Counted from the stretch's first letter, positions 9,830 through 19,336 are shown. The stretch is DNA of 46,905 nt from Opitutia bacterium (GCA_016217595.1 JACRHS010000012.1:1-46905); one strand, 5' to 3'. Notes: generated by a model not told the origin, from the letters alone. Program-made: numbers and translations.

Positions 9830-10444
9830 TCAGGGCAGCACGAGGGCGATTTGCACGCCGGGGCCGTGCACGCCTTCGATCAAGATGCCTTCGACGTCGG
9901 CAGTCTTCGACGGACCCGTGACCCAGATCACGTTCGGATCGTCACCGAGCTCCAACACGGCTTCGGCCATCGTGAGGAAAATGCGTTTCTGCGGCACCAC
10001 GGCCACGTGGACCCACGGCGCGAGCGCACCGAGGCGGCGCGAGGTCGTGGCGTCGTTGAGAATGATCGTGCCGGTCTCGGCGATGGCGCCGACGGCGCGC
10101 GTGATGCCGAAGGCGTAATCGTCAACGCGCGTGCGGTCATACTCGGTGCTCACGGTGAACTTCGGGCCGAAGTGCGGCGCGAGTTGCGGCCAGAGTGCGG
10201 GGTCGCAGTAGCCGCGCGTCCAGCCGCCGGCCAGGAGTTGGGCGACCACCGCGGCGGGATCGGTGAGCGCGGTGCCGTTGACGAGCTTGATGCGCTCGGT
10301 GAACACCGGCAGCGCTTCGCGGTCGCCGAGCAGGCGGCGGGCCTTGGCGAGTTCCGCGTCCCAATCGGGCAGCGGCGCGCGGGTGGAGAGCGGGACGAGA
10401 GCCCCATTAACCCGGGAAAGAATCGCTTCGCGTTCGGTGTTCAT
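9830..10444 (-). CDS. lutC: LutC-type LUD-domain protein
   Basis: 204 residues from the ATG at 10444, which overlaps the stop of the upstream transporter gene as ATGA. This start fits the family, beginning [16 protein letters not shown]. LutC is one of three subunits of the LutABC complex that oxidises L-lactate to pyruvate in the cytoplasm. The LUD domain is recognisable from GAIAETGTIILNDA and the C-terminal stretch IWVTGPSKTADVEGILIEGVHGP, which closely matches LutC/YkgG proteins. It is the last gene of the lutA-lutB-OPT-lutC unit. The separation of lutC from lutB by a transporter is unusual. Family call is strong; the lactate substrate is inferred from the set of three proteins. Confidence 0.9.
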   Translation of the reverse strand: MNTEREAILSRVNGALVPLSTRAPLPDWDAELAKARRLLGDREALPVFTERIKLVNGTALTDPAAVVAQLLAGGWTRGYCDPALWPQLAPHFGPKFTVSTEYDRTRVDDYAFGITRAVGAIAETGTIILNDATTSRRLGALAPWVHVAVVPQKRIFLTMAEAVLELGDDPNVIWVTGPSKTADVEGILIEGVHGPGVQIALVLP

Positions 10445-12732
10445 GGCTTGGTTTTGCGGGAGAGAATTTTCTCGTGGCCCACGAGGAACAGGAAGCCGAC
10501 GAGCAGGGCGAATGGCACGAGCGCGAGCGCGTCGGACATCGGGCCGTTGAAGAAGGGATTGTGGGCGGTGGACCATTTTGTGAGCCACGCATCCAGCCGA
10601 TCAGGTCCAGGCACGCCCGAGAGGATGGCGATGATGATGCCCGCGATCGCGCCGCCAGCGATGTAGCCGGACGAGAGGAGCACGCCCGGACTTTTGTCCG
10701 ATTCGGCGGCGAGGCCATCGGCATCAAGATGCGCGTGGCTGGGTTGCTTTTTCCAGTAGCGGTCGACCATCCAGCGGATGAGTCCGCCGACGAAGAGCGG
10801 CGTGGACGAAGCGAGAGGAAGATACACGCCGACGGCGAACGCCAGCGACGGAATGCCTGCCAGCTCGAGCGTGACGGCGATGAAGACACCGAGCAGCACC
10901 AACGACCACGGCAGCTGCCGGTCAAGGATGCCTTTGATGATGTAACTCACCAACGTGGCCTTGGGCGCGTTGAATTTCTCGACCTTCGAGCCGTCGGGTC
11001 GGACATTATACGTGCCGTTGATGCCGGGATCGACGAGCCATACGGCTTCGCCGCGGTCGTTCACGAGGTATTTTCCGGCGGGACCGCCGGCGGTGTCGGT
11101 CTTGTGCCACACGCGGTAGGTCGCGGAATCGTCGCGCGCCTGCGGTCCGGTCAACGCCGCGGTCGCCGTCAGCGGTTGCACGTCGGTGTGCAAACCGGGC
11201 GCAACTTGCGCCGCCGGCACGTACACCGTCTTGCTATTGTTTAGGGTGAGAAGAATCGGACCCAGCACGAGCGCCGAGGCGAGAGCGCCGATGAGGATGG
11301 AATATTGCTGGAGCTTCGGCGTGCCGCCGACGAGAAAGCCGGTTTTCAGGTCCTGCGAGGTCGTGCCGCCGTTGGAAGAGGCGATGCAGACGATCGCGCC
11401 GACCGAGAGCGCGGTGACGTAGTAGGTGTTGCCCGTCCAGCCCACCAGCAGGAACACGAGGCAGGTGAGCAGCAGCGTGGCCACGGTCATGCCCGAGATC
11501 GGGTTCGACGAGGAGCCGATCTCGCCGGTGAGCCGAGACGAAACCGTGACGAAAAGAAATCCGAGCACGACAATCAGCAGCGCGCCGAGGAGATTCATGT
11601 GCAACGGCGTCGCGCAGACGATTGCCGCCAGGAGCGCGATCAAACCACCGACGACAAATTTCAACGAAAGATCGCGGTCGGTGCGGGTCGCCGCGCCCGC
11701 GGTCGCATCGGCGGCGCGGGAGCTCCGGAAGTCGCTCAGCCCGCCGACCAAGCCGTGCCAGATTGTGGGCAACGAACGAAAGACGCTGATGATGCCGCCC
11801 GCGGCCACCGCGCCGGCACCGATGTAGAGCACATACGCGCCGCGGATTTGGTTGGGCTCCATCTCCGAGATCGGGATGGTGCCGGGGGCGAGCGGACCGG
11901 CGATCTTATCGCCGAAAAACTTGATCATCGGAATGAGCACCAGATAGGCGAGCACGCCGCCGGCGCACATGATCGAGGCGATACGCGGACCGATGATGTA
12001 ACCGACGCCGAGGAGCTCGGGCGAGATTTCCATGCCTACCGAGCCGGCCTTAAACGGCGCGCCAAAGACTTTTTCGGGGATGTCCTTCCACCCCTTGAAC
12101 GCGACGTTCAGCGTTTTGTAGAGCAAACCGACGATGAAGCCCGTGAAGATCACTTTGCCGCCGGCAGACTGCCCGAGCCCAGCCGCGGTGGCGGCGACCC
12201 GGTCGGCCTTGGCCGAATCCGATGCCACGGCATGGCTTTCCTCCGAGGCGCCGGCGATAAGGACGGCGGCACAGGCGGTACCTTCGGGGTATTTGAGCGT
12301 GCCATGTTCTTTCACGATGAGCGCGCGACGCAACGGGATCATCATGAGAATGCCGAGCAGGCCGCCGAGTATCGCCACGAGCATCACGCGGGTGATTTCG
12401 AGGTCGAACCCGAGGATGAGGATCGCTGGCATCGTCACGCCGATACCGAAGGCGATCGATTCACCGGCCGAGCCCGCGGTCTGCGAGATGTTGTTTTCCA
12501 AGATGGTCGCGTCGCGCCCGCCGAGTTTCGAGAAACCGCGGAACAGCGCGAGCGAGATGACCGCGACAGGAATGGACGCGCTGACGGTCAGGCCGACTTT
12601 CAGCACGAGATAGAGTGATGACGCGCCGAAGATGATGCCGAGGATGGTGCCGGTGAGGACGGCGCGGAAGGAAAACTCCCGCATCGTGACGGAAGCGGGG
12701 ATGAAGGGCTCGAAACCTTTCGGGTTGGGCAT
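10441..12732 (-). CDS. OPT-family oligopeptide transporter
   Basis: 763 residues with many hydrophobic helices (roughly 14-16), starting [12 protein letters not shown]. Features of the bacterial OPT family include the early segment [20 protein letters not shown], the [20 protein letters not shown] stretch and the [15 protein letters not shown] motif, all near the N-terminus. A hydrophilic insertion (about 505-580) lies between two membrane blocks. OPT proteins carry small peptides or metal chelates with protons. Here the gene is inside the lactate operon: 10 bp after lutB and overlapping lutC by four bases. That position makes cotranscription almost certain and suggests a role in uptake of a carbon source, though the substrate cannot be read from sequence. 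Confidence 0.9.
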   Translation of the reverse strand: MPNPKGFEPFIPASVTMREFSFRAVLTGTILGIIFGASSLYLVLKVGLTVSASIPVAVISLALFRGFSKLGGRDATILENNISQTAGSAGESIAFGIGVTMPAILILGFDLEITRVMLVAILGGLLGILMMIPLRRALIVKEHGTLKYPEGTACAAVLIAGASEESHAVASDSAKADRVAATAAGLGQSAGGKVIFTGFIVGLLYKTLNVAFKGWKDIPEKVFGAPFKAGSVGMEISPELLGVGYIIGPRIASIMCAGGVLAYLVLIPMIKFFGDKIAGPLAPGTIPISEMEPNQIRGAYVLYIGAGAVAAGGIISVFRSLPTIWHGLVGGLSDFRSSRAADATAGAATRTDRDLSLKFVVGGLIALLAAIVCATPLHMNLLGALLIVVLGFLFVTVSSRLTGEIGSSSNPISGMTVATLLLTCLVFLLVGWTGNTYYVTALSVGAIVCIASSNGGTTSQDLKTGFLVGGTPKLQQYSILIGALASALVLGPILLTLNNSKTVYVPAAQVAPGLHTDVQPLTATAALTGPQARDDSATYRVWHKTDTAGGPAGKYLVNDRGEAVWLVDPGINGTYNVRPDGSKVEKFNAPKATLVSYIIKGILDRQLPWSLVLLGVFIAVTLELAGIPSLAFAVGVYLPLASSTPLFVGGLIRWMVDRYWKKQPSHAHLDADGLAAESDKSPGVLLSSGYIAGGAIAGIIIAILSGVPGPDRLDAWLTKWSTAHNPFFNGPMSDALALVPFALLVGFLFLVGHEKILSRKTKP

Positions 12733-12742
12733 GGGCTAGGAA

Positions 12743-14134
12743 TCAACGTTTGCGGGCCGCGAGCCAACGACGGAATTCGCCGCCGCGCCACTCCGGCAAC
12801 GTGCGATGGTCGTCCCAGGCGCGCAACACGGACGGCTTGAAAGCCCGCGGCACGTACGGCACGAGCCCGACCGCCTTGCCGAACGCGAGCGAGGTTTTCC
12901 ACGCGGTCGGCTGGCTCGCGAGCACCGACCATGCGCCCATCGGCGGCGTGCCGGACGAGGGGCCGTGCGCGAGCTTGTTCTTGTTGCGCAGCCGCAGCAG
13001 CAGATCGGGGATCGGGATGTTGACCGGGCACACCTCCGAGCAAGCGCCGCAGAGCGTCGAGGCTTTGGGCAGATCGGCCAGCTCGGGGAAACGGTTGCCG
13101 GCGAGCAGCGGTGAGAGCACGGCGCCGACGGGGCCGGGATAAACCGCGCGGTAAGCGTGGCCGCTCGCTTGGCGGTACACCGGGCAGACGTTCATACACG
13201 CGCCGCACCGGATGCAGCGCAGAATCTCGCGGCATTCGCTGGCGAGCACCTCGGTCCGGCCGGCGTCGACGAAGATGACGTGCATCTCCTCGGGGCCGTC
13301 GGGTTGCGTGGGCGCCTTGGGGCCGCTGATGAACTCGGTGTAAACGGTGAGCTGTTGCGCGGTGGCCGAGCGCGCGAGCAGGTTGAGAAACAGGGCGAGG
13401 TCGCGGTCGCGCGGGAGGATTTTTTCGATGCCGACGAGGGCGATGTGGCATTTCGGCGCGGCGAGGCTGAAACGCGAGTTGCCCTCATTGGTCACGAGCA
13501 CGAGGCGGCCTGTCTCGGCGACCACGAAATTGGCGCCGGTAAGGCCGACGTCGGCCTGGAGATATTTCTGGCGGAGAAACTCGCGGGCGCGGCGCGTGAT
13601 CACGGCGGGCTCGTCGTTGTACGCGCCGAGGCCGTTTTTCTCGAAGCTCACGGCGATCTCGCGGCGGCTTTTGTGGATGATCGGGCGGACGATGTGACTC
13701 GGGTGATCGTGGTCGATCTGCACGATAAACTCACCGAGATCCGTCTCCAGACTTTCGATGCCGTGCTTCTCCAGGAACGGCCCGAGGCCGATTTCCTCGC
13801 TGACCATGGTCTTGGCCTTGACGAGCTTGGTGGCACCGCGGGCGCGGAGGATGGAGAGCACGGTCTGGTTGGCGGACTCAGCCGTCGCCGCCCAGTGGAC
13901 TTTCGCGCCGTGCGCTTGCAGCTTCGCTTCGACGGCGGGCAGGTAGGTGTCGAGATTCTCGATGACGTGCTGCTTGATCTGGCCGGCGAGCTCGCGCAGC
14001 CGGTTGGGATCGGGAAAGTGATCGAAAAGCACCTTGGTGCGCTTCTCGTGGGTGGACTTGGTGCTCTCGTAGACGGAGCGCTGGGTTTCCGGCCGCAACT
14101 GCGCCGCGAATTGGTCGATGGAAAGAGGTTTCAT
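12743..14134 (-). CDS. lutB: LutB-type iron-sulfur lactate oxidation protein
   Basis: 463 residues, normal for LutB/YkgF. An N-terminal LUD domain (about 60-290, with VGLTGANFVVAETGRLVLVT at 196-215) is followed by a two-cluster ferredoxin-like region: CIRCGACMNVCP (Cys 307, 310, 313, 317) and CGACSEVCP (Cys 362, 365, 369), which would hold [4Fe-4S] clusters for electron transfer. With LutA and LutC it forms the cytoplasmic complex that oxidises L-lactate to pyruvate. It follows lutA by 6 bp and precedes the OPT transporter by 10 bp, indicating one operon. All expected motifs are intact. Confidence 0.94.
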   Translation of the reverse strand: MKPLSIDQFAAQLRPETQRSVYESTKSTHEKRTKVLFDHFPDPNRLRELAGQIKQHVIENLDTYLPAVEAKLQAHGAKVHWAATAESANQTVLSILRARGATKLVKAKTMVSEEIGLGPFLEKHGIESLETDLGEFIVQIDHDHPSHIVRPIIHKSRREIAVSFEKNGLGAYNDEPAVITRRAREFLRQKYLQADVGLTGANFVVAETGRLVLVTNEGNSRFSLAAPKCHIALVGIEKILPRDRDLALFLNLLARSATAQQLTVYTEFISGPKAPTQPDGPEEMHVIFVDAGRTEVLASECREILRCIRCGACMNVCPVYRQASGHAYRAVYPGPVGAVLSPLLAGNRFPELADLPKASTLCGACSEVCPVNIPIPDLLLRLRNKNKLAHGPSSGTPPMGAWSVLASQPTAWKTSLAFGKAVGLVPYVPRAFKPSVLRAWDDHRTLPEWRGGEFRRWLAARKR

Positions 14135-14140
14135 GGCGCG

Positions 14141-14908
14141 TCAGAGCAGGCCTCCGTTTTTCAACGCATCGCGCAGGACCTGGGCGATGTGCTGGGTTTT
14201 GATCGGCGCGCCGTCGCGGTTGGCGATGCCGCCGAGGTGCATCAGGCAGCTGGTGTCGACGCCGATCAGCAGGTCGGGCCGGGCGGCGCGGATCTTCTCG
14301 AGTTTGAGATGCCCCATGTTCGAGGAGATGTGGGGAAACGTGACCGAGAACGTGCCGCCGAAACCGCAGCATTGCTCCGCTTCGTCGAACTCCACCAGCT
14401 CGGCCCCGGCGAGCGAGCGCAACAAGGTGCGCACCGCGTCGGCCGTGCCGGTGCCGCGCGCATGGCAGGAGCGGTGAAACGCCGCCTTGGTCTCGTAGCG
14501 TCCTGGCCAAGTGGTGACGCCGAGGCCGTTGACGATGAAGTCGGCGAGTTCCCACGTGCGTTGACCGAGTGCGAGGATCTCGGGCAAATCGGGCTCGTGG
14601 GCGAATTCCTCCGGCGCACCGTGGGAGAGCATGGCAGCGCAGGAGCTGCTCGGCACAATCACGGGCGCGTCACCGGCAAAGGTCCGCACGACGTGGCGCA
14701 CCACGCGGCGCGAGGCGGCCCAGTCGCCGGCGTTGAATGCGGGCTGGCCGCAGCACGTCTGGCCGTCGGGAAATTCCACGGTGCAGCCGAGATGTTCGAG
14801 CACCTCGACGGTGGCTCGGGCGACATCGGCGTAGAAGGCGTCGCACAGGCACGTGGCCATCAGTTGCACGCGCTTGCCGGTTGGGCGCTGGCGTTCGGGA
14901 TTAGACAT
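14141..14908 (-). CDS. lutA: LutA-type lactate oxidation protein (CCG domains)
   Basis: 255 residues from the ATG at 14908; an in-frame ATG at 14938 would add ten residues not typical of the family. Two cysteine-rich CCG domains are present: the first has MATCLCDAFY near the start and TCCGQPAFNAG at about 50-60, the second has HRSCHARG and QCCGFGGTFSVTFP. These domains bind a non-cubane iron-sulfur cluster or mediate contact with heterodisulfide-reductase-like partners. It is the first gene of the lut operon and is divergent from rhaB across a short intergenic region carrying a repeated 10-bp motif. Lactate is the expected final product of the nearby rhamnose pathway, so the placement makes metabolic sense. 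Confidence 0.92.
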   Translation of the reverse strand: MSNPERQRPTGKRVQLMATCLCDAFYADVARATVEVLEHLGCTVEFPDGQTCCGQPAFNAGDWAASRRVVRHVVRTFAGDAPVIVPSSSCAAMLSHGAPEEFAHEPDLPEILALGQRTWELADFIVNGLGVTTWPGRYETKAAFHRSCHARGTGTADAVRTLLRSLAGAELVEFDEAEQCCGFGGTFSVTFPHISSNMGHLKLEKIRAARPDLLIGVDTSCLMHLGGIANRDGAPIKTQHIAQVLRDALKNGGLL

Positions 14909-14976
14909 GACGGAGGTTTCCTTTAACGTGCCGGGCACGCCAGAGCGCGCAAACCCTAAATGAGAGAAATCGCTAG

Positions 14977-14996
14977 AATTTGGTAGAAATTGGCAG
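14977..14996 (+). promoter_or_regulatory. Candidate operator: two 10-bp direct repeats
   Basis: Two tandem decamers, AATTTGGTAG and AAATTGGCAG, lie in the lutA/rhaB divergent promoter, 46 bp upstream of the rhaB start. The 14-mer TTGGTAGAAATTGG (14980-14993) differs in only two positions from the sequence found on the minus strand upstream of pduL (24890-24877). Tandem repeats one helical turn apart suit a regulator with two DNA-binding units on one face, for example of the AraC type. The regulator itself is not in the window. Confidence 0.5.
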
Positions 14997-15042
14997 GCGG
15001 GGTGTTCACGCTGCGTACTCTCAAACCCAAAACCACCCGACT

Positions 15043-16476
15043 ATGTCCTCAGCGATTTATTCAGCCGCCGTTGATCTCGGCGCGACCAGCGGTCGCGTCA
15101 TTCTTGGAAAGTGGGCGAAAGATCGCCTCACGCTCACCGAAGTGCACCGCTTCCCGAACGCGTTTCGCTCGCTCGGCGCGCACGACTACTGGGACATCGG
15201 CACGCTCTGGCACGAAGTGCAGACGGGGTTGCGCAAGGCCGCCACCGCTTTGCCGAAGGGCGCGAAGATCGCCTCGGTCGGCGTCGACACCTGGGGCGTG
15301 GACTACGTGTTGCTCAACGACGCGGGCCGGCTCGTGTTTCCGTTTCACGCCTATCGCGACAACCGCACGCAAGCCGGGCTGAAACGCCTCGGCGGCACGC
15401 GCGCCGCGCTGGAGCGTATCTACGCGGCGACGGGCATCCCGAATGTTTTCTACAACACATCGCTCCAGCTGGAGGAAGTGGTGGCCAGTTGCCCCGCGGT
15501 CACCGACATCGCAACGCGCTGCCTCTTCCTGCCCGACTACCTGAATTATCTGCTCTCGGGCCGCATGGAAAACGAGCTCACCATCGCCAGCACCTCGCAA
15601 CTCCTCGACGTGCATTCCACGGAATGGTCGCGCGCGGCGCTGGATCATTTTCATATCCCGGCGCAGTGGTTTTCCAAACCGGTGCTCTCCGGTGCGAAGC
15701 TCGGCACTGTGACCAGCATTCCCGAGCTCAAGGGAACGCGCGTCATCGCCGTGCCCGGCCATGACACCGCTTGCGCATATGACGCGATGCCTGCTGCGCC
15801 CGACGGCAGCGATCTCTTCCTCAGCTCCGGCACGTGGTCGCTGGTCGGCTTCGAGAGCGACACGCCGGTGCTCGGCGCCGAGGCGCTGGCCGCGCGCGTG
15901 GCCAACGAGCGCATTGGCGATGGACGCTATCGTCCGCTCACGAATGTCATCGGATTCTGGCTACTGGAAGGCGTGCTGAAGGCGTTTGCCTCACGTCCGA
16001 AAAACGAAGGCGAGTGGGTGAAACTCAATGCCGCCGCGGCCGCGCTGCCCGCGCCGAAAGTATTGCTCGATGTCGCGGACCCGGCGTTTGCCAACCCGCC
16101 CTCAATGCGCGCCGCGATCGATGCGCACCTGCGCAAGCACCGCGGCCAAGCGCCGAAGAATCTCGCCGGCTACGTGCGCCTGATCTGCGACTCGCTGGGG
16201 CGCGGGCACGCCAACGCCAAGGCGGCGTTCGAGCGCATGACCGGGCGGACGTTTAAACGTATTCTCGTCGTGGGCGGCGGCTCGCGCAACCGGCTGATGT
16301 GCCAGGCAACGGCGGACGCGGCGGGCATTCCCGTGGTGTCATTCAGTCTCGAAGGCACCGCGGTGGGCAATCTCGCGCGGCAATTGATCGCGTTGCGGGC
16401 GGTGAAGGATCTCGCGGCGTTCCGCCGGCTGCACGGCGCGCATCTGGAGCAGACCGTCTACCAGCCGCGCGGCTGA
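15043..16476 (+). CDS. rhaB: L-rhamnulokinase
   Basis: 477 residues from the ATG at 15043; upstream in-frame ATG at 14980 lies inside the candidate operator and is unlikely. It belongs to the FGGY sugar-kinase family: the N-terminal phosphate loop AAVDLGATSGRVILGKW, the catalytic-base region PGHDTACAYDAMP, the SSGTWSLVG motif and the C-terminal adenosine motif VVGGGSRNRLMCQATADA are all present. SSGTWSLVGFE is characteristic of rhamnulokinases rather than xylulo- or glycerol kinases. The enzyme phosphorylates L-rhamnulose to L-rhamnulose-1-phosphate, which is the substrate for the microcompartment aldolase at 18.3 kb. L-fuculokinase is a less likely alternative, given the rhaT and rhaA genes elsewhere in the window. 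Confidence 0.92.
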   Translation: MSSAIYSAAVDLGATSGRVILGKWAKDRLTLTEVHRFPNAFRSLGAHDYWDIGTLWHEVQTGLRKAATALPKGAKIASVGVDTWGVDYVLLNDAGRLVFPFHAYRDNRTQAGLKRLGGTRAALERIYAATGIPNVFYNTSLQLEEVVASCPAVTDIATRCLFLPDYLNYLLSGRMENELTIASTSQLLDVHSTEWSRAALDHFHIPAQWFSKPVLSGAKLGTVTSIPELKGTRVIAVPGHDTACAYDAMPAAPDGSDLFLSSGTWSLVGFESDTPVLGAEALAARVANERIGDGRYRPLTNVIGFWLLEGVLKAFASRPKNEGEWVKLNAAAAALPAPKVLLDVADPAFANPPSMRAAIDAHLRKHRGQAPKNLAGYVRLICDSLGRGHANAKAAFERMTGRTFKRILVVGGGSRNRLMCQATADAAGIPVVSFSLEGTAVGNLARQLIALRAVKDLAAFRRLHGAHLEQTVYQPRG

Positions 16477-16565
16477 GCGGACGGAAAATCTGACGCTTGC
16501 GCAACGCATCAGTTTGTCGAACATCCGGCTGGCGACGCGCTCCGCGTTGCCACCAGCACCTTCCC

Positions 16566-16961
16566 ATGTCACGTCTCACCTTCCTTCTTGCCGCGGCTCT
16601 GTTGAGCCTGGGTTTTCTGAGCGGTTGCCAAACGGCGACCGAGCAGCAATTGCGCCTGACCGAGGCCGATCACGGCCGCACGGTTCGCATCAAGAAAGGG
16701 GCGGGACTCGAAGTCGTCATGCCCAGCGATGCCGCCGCCGGTTACACGTGGCAGGTCGCCGACTTGAATCCCTCGTTCATGCGCATCGACGGCACGCCGA
16801 CCTACACACCGGGTGAGACCGCGGGTGCGCCCGGCAAGGCGACCTTCCGTTTGATGTCGGTCAATCGCGGGCAGACCACGCTGCGTTTGGTTTATTTGCA
16901 GCCGGCGGAAAAAGACCGGCCGCCGGAGAAATCGTACGCGGTGATGATTACGATCTACTGA
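16566..16961 (+). CDS. Chagasin-like (I42) protease inhibitor lipoprotein
   Basis: 131 residues from the ATG at 16566. A signal peptide ends in the lipobox LSGC with the lipidated Cys at position 21, so the mature protein should be membrane-anchored. The remainder (about 35-131) resembles the chagasin/I42 family of papain-type cysteine-protease inhibitors: the loop DAAAGYTWQV corresponds to the family's NPTTGYxW loop, and RPPEKSY to the RPW loop, with a Gly-containing middle loop. The loops are degenerate, so inhibitor activity is an inference. It follows rhaB by 89 bp and overlaps the convergent lhgO by 14 bp. Confidence 0.72.
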   Translation: MSRLTFLLAAALLSLGFLSGCQTATEQQLRLTEADHGRTVRIKKGAGLEVVMPSDAAAGYTWQVADLNPSFMRIDGTPTYTPGETAGAPGKATFRLMSVNRGQTTLRLVYLQPAEKDRPPEKSYAVMITIY

Positions 16962-18144
16962 GTGCGAGGGCCTTTTGGGCCACGCAGTCGCCGATGGCAA
17001 AGCAGGCGGTGGCGCCGGGACTCGGCGCGTTGAGTACGTGCAACGCGCCCGCGCGCTCCTGAAACTGGAAGTCCTGCACCAACGTGCCGTCGGGCAACAT
17101 GGCCTGGGCGCGCACGCCTGCGCCACCGGGCGACAGATCGGCCGACTGGATTGCGGGCACGAGCCGTTGCAGCGACTGGCAGAAGAGCGCCTTGCTGAAC
17201 GAACGCCGCACTTCCTGCCATGCCATCGCGCGATGGTGGCACATGAAATTCCACAGGCCGCGGTAGGCGAGCGCGTCGAGCAGGTCGCCGGGGCGCATTG
17301 TCCACTTGCTGTAGCCCTCGCGCGCAAACGCGAGCACGGCGTTGGGACCGGCCTCGATGCCGCCCTCGATAAGCCGCGTGAAATGCACGCCGAGAAACGG
17401 GAACGACGGATCGGGCACCGGGTAAATGAGATTGCGCACCAAATGCTGCGCTGAGGGAGCCAGCTTGTAATACTCGCCGCGAAACGGCACGATCCGCGCC
17501 TCGCGCTGCTCGCCGGCCGCCGCCGCCACGCGGTCGCAATGCAACCCGGCGCAGTTGATGATGAAGTCGGCCGTGAAATCGCCTGCGGTGGTCACCACGG
17601 TCCATTGCGTGCCGGAGCGCACCGCTTTTTCCATGCGCGCACCGGTGGTGATGACGACGCCTTGGGCGCGCAGTTCGCGGTCCAGCGCGGCGCAGACACC
17701 GTGGTAATCGACAATGCCCTCCTCGGGCACGTGCACCGCGGCGATGCCGGCGGCGTGCGGCTCGATCTCGCGCAACGCTTCGGGCGCGAGCCAGCGGAGA
17801 TCGCGCAGCCCGTTTTGCTGACCGCGCTCCAGTAAAGTGCGCAGACGACCGAGTTCCTCCTCGCTCGTGGCGATGACGAGTTTGCCGCAAATCTCGTGCG
17901 CGACGCGATGCTGCTGGCAGAACGCGACCATCCGGCGGATACCCTCGACGGCGAGCCGGGCCTTGAGCGAACCGGGTTTGTAGTAGAGCCCGGCATGGAG
18001 CACGCCACTGTTGTGAGTGCTCTGGTGTTGTCCAACCTGTGCCTCTTTTTCGAGGACCTGAATTTCAGCCTCAGGCGCAAGCCGCCGTAATTCGTGCGCC
18101 GTCCCCAAGCCGACCAGTCCGCCGCCGATGATCGCGAATTTCAT
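16948..18144 (-). CDS. lhgO: L-2-hydroxyglutarate oxidase (LhgO family)
   Basis: 398 residues from the ATG at 18144; an ATG six codons upstream is possible. The N-terminus is a Rossmann FAD-binding motif, MKFAIIGGGLVGLGTAHEL, followed by the LhgO hallmark QSTHNSGVLHAGLYYKPGSL. The C-terminal part (FRGEYYKLAP, PFLGVHFTR) is also typical. LhgO is a membrane-associated FAD enzyme that oxidises L-2-hydroxyglutarate to 2-oxoglutarate and passes electrons to quinones. Related flavoproteins act on other 2-hydroxyacids, so a role on lactate-like products of the adjacent pathway is conceivable but unsupported. It lies 112 bp after the BMC-operon terminator on the same strand as the operon, while its 3' end overlaps the chagasin-like gene by 14 bp in convergent orientation. 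Confidence 0.85.
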   Translation of the reverse strand: MKFAIIGGGLVGLGTAHELRRLAPEAEIQVLEKEAQVGQHQSTHNSGVLHAGLYYKPGSLKARLAVEGIRRMVAFCQQHRVAHEICGKLVIATSEEELGRLRTLLERGQQNGLRDLRWLAPEALREIEPHAAGIAAVHVPEEGIVDYHGVCAALDRELRAQGVVITTGARMEKAVRSGTQWTVVTTAGDFTADFIINCAGLHCDRVAAAAGEQREARIVPFRGEYYKLAPSAQHLVRNLIYPVPDPSFPFLGVHFTRLIEGGIEAGPNAVLAFAREGYSKWTMRPGDLLDALAYRGLWNFMCHHRAMAWQEVRRSFSKALFCQSLQRLVPAIQSADLSPGGAGVRAQAMLPDGTLVQDFQFQERAGALHVLNAPSPGATACFAIGDCVAQKALALSRS

Positions 18145-18207
18145 GCGCAAGTAGATCAGCAATTAACAGCCCCGGAGCAAGCTTTGGGGGCATGCTTCTC
18201 CGCAATG

Positions 18208-18243
18208 AAAACAAAGAAGCCGCGTCAGTGAAACGACGCGGCT
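18208..18243 (-). terminator. Intrinsic terminator of the BMC operon
   Basis: Perfect 9-bp stem (AGCCGCGTC at 18218-18226 and its complement at 18235-18243) with an 8-base loop, followed in the minus-strand direction by TTCTTTGTTTTC. It lies 13 bp beyond the stop codon of the aldolase gene, the last gene of the microcompartment operon. Confidence 0.85.
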
Positions 18244-18256
18244 GGAGTGAGAGCCT

Positions 18257-19336
18257 TTATTTGCCCTGAAGCTTCTTCAAAATCTCGTCGGTGAGTTTCT
18301 GCACCAGGGCTTCGACATCGGGCGAGAGCGGGGGCTCGGCCGGACTGGCGGGGGCGTTGGCTTCGCAGACGGCTCCCGGGCGAAAATCATTCGTGTCGCA
18401 CAGCTCGCACTCCTTGAGTTGCGTGCGCGTGTCGGGCATGCCGAGTTTCTGGCGGAGGCTGATCAGATCCTTGAGCTTGTCGGGGCCGAAGCGGTGCAAC
18501 CCGCTGCCGAGTCCGGCGGCGATCCAGACGGTGCGGCAATAAGAGTCGATGTTCTCCATCTTCCAGTATGCGTCCTCGACGTCCTTGCCCCACACGATCA
18601 CGCCGTGGTTCTGCATCAGGATCGCCTGGTGATCGACGCCGAGCTGGCCGACTTCATCGGCGTTTTCGGGCGTGCCGGGCGTCTGGTACTTGGCGACGGC
18701 GATCTTGCCGAGAAAAACTTCCGCCTCGGGGATGAGGCACGAGGGAATGGTGGCGTTGGCGATGGCGAACGCAGTGGCGTGCGGCGGATGCGCGTGCACG
18801 CAGGACTTGGCTGCGGGCTGGCGCTTCATGATTCCGAGGTGCGTCATCGCTTCGCTGGTGCGCTTGCGCGTTCCGGCGAGCTGGCGGCCGTCGAGATCGA
18901 TCAACGCCATGTCTTCCGGCGTCATGAATCCTTTGCAGATCAGCGTGGGGGTGCAGAGCACGAGATTATCGCCGACGCGGACGGTGATGTTGCCGCCATT
19001 GCCATCGGTGTAGTCTTTGACCCAGAGGCGTCGGCCCATTTCGCAGATCCGTCGTTTCAACTCCTCGATCGGTTCAGAGTGGAAAAAGCGCTCGATCTCG
19101 GCGGGCGTCTTGGGATCGGTGCCGGGCTTCCATTTAAATTCGTAGTCGGGGACGGTCGGCTCGGTGGAACCGGATTTCTTGGTCGAGCCGGCAGCGGCGG
19201 GGGCGGCGGAGCGGCGGTTGCGCGCGTGCTCGACAAGAAAATCGCGCGCCGACGGGGTGAGCTTGGCATCCGCGGGAACGGACTGGCCGGAGCGCACCAG
19301 AGCTTCGACTTCGCGGGCGGTGAGGAATTGAGCCAT
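18257..19336 (-). CDS. BMC-associated class II aldolase (rhamnulose/fuculose-1-phosphate type)
   Basis: 359 residues, about 140 longer than a plain class II fuculose-phosphate aldolase. The catalytic domain (about 85-290) shows GNGGNITVRV (112-121), the catalytic Glu region SEAMTHLG (Glu162) and zinc ligands His181, His183 and His244 (VHAHPPH and QNHGV). It would cleave L-rhamnulose-1-phosphate to DHAP and L-lactaldehyde. The N-terminal extension (1-40) has FLTAREVEALV and KLTPSARDFLVEHARNRR, like the LTP-A/S-A-R segment in EutT-type BMC proteins, then an Ala/Ser linker. The C-terminal extension has a Cys-rich stretch (Cys 310, 313, 324) and ends in an amphipathic helix (338-358), a probable shell-targeting peptide. 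It is the last gene of the operon. Confidence 0.9.
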   Translation of the reverse strand: MAQFLTAREVEALVRSGQSVPADAKLTPSARDFLVEHARNRRSAAPAAAGSTKKSGSTEPTVPDYEFKWKPGTDPKTPAEIERFFHSEPIEELKRRICEMGRRLWVKDYTDGNGGNITVRVGDNLVLCTPTLICKGFMTPEDMALIDLDGRQLAGTRKRTSEAMTHLGIMKRQPAAKSCVHAHPPHATAFAIANATIPSCLIPEAEVFLGKIAVAKYQTPGTPENADEVGQLGVDHQAILMQNHGVIVWGKDVEDAYWKMENIDSYCRTVWIAAGLGSGLHRFGPDKLKDLISLRQKLGMPDTRTQLKECELCDTNDFRPGAVCEANAPASPAEPPLSPDVEALVQKLTDEILKKLQGK

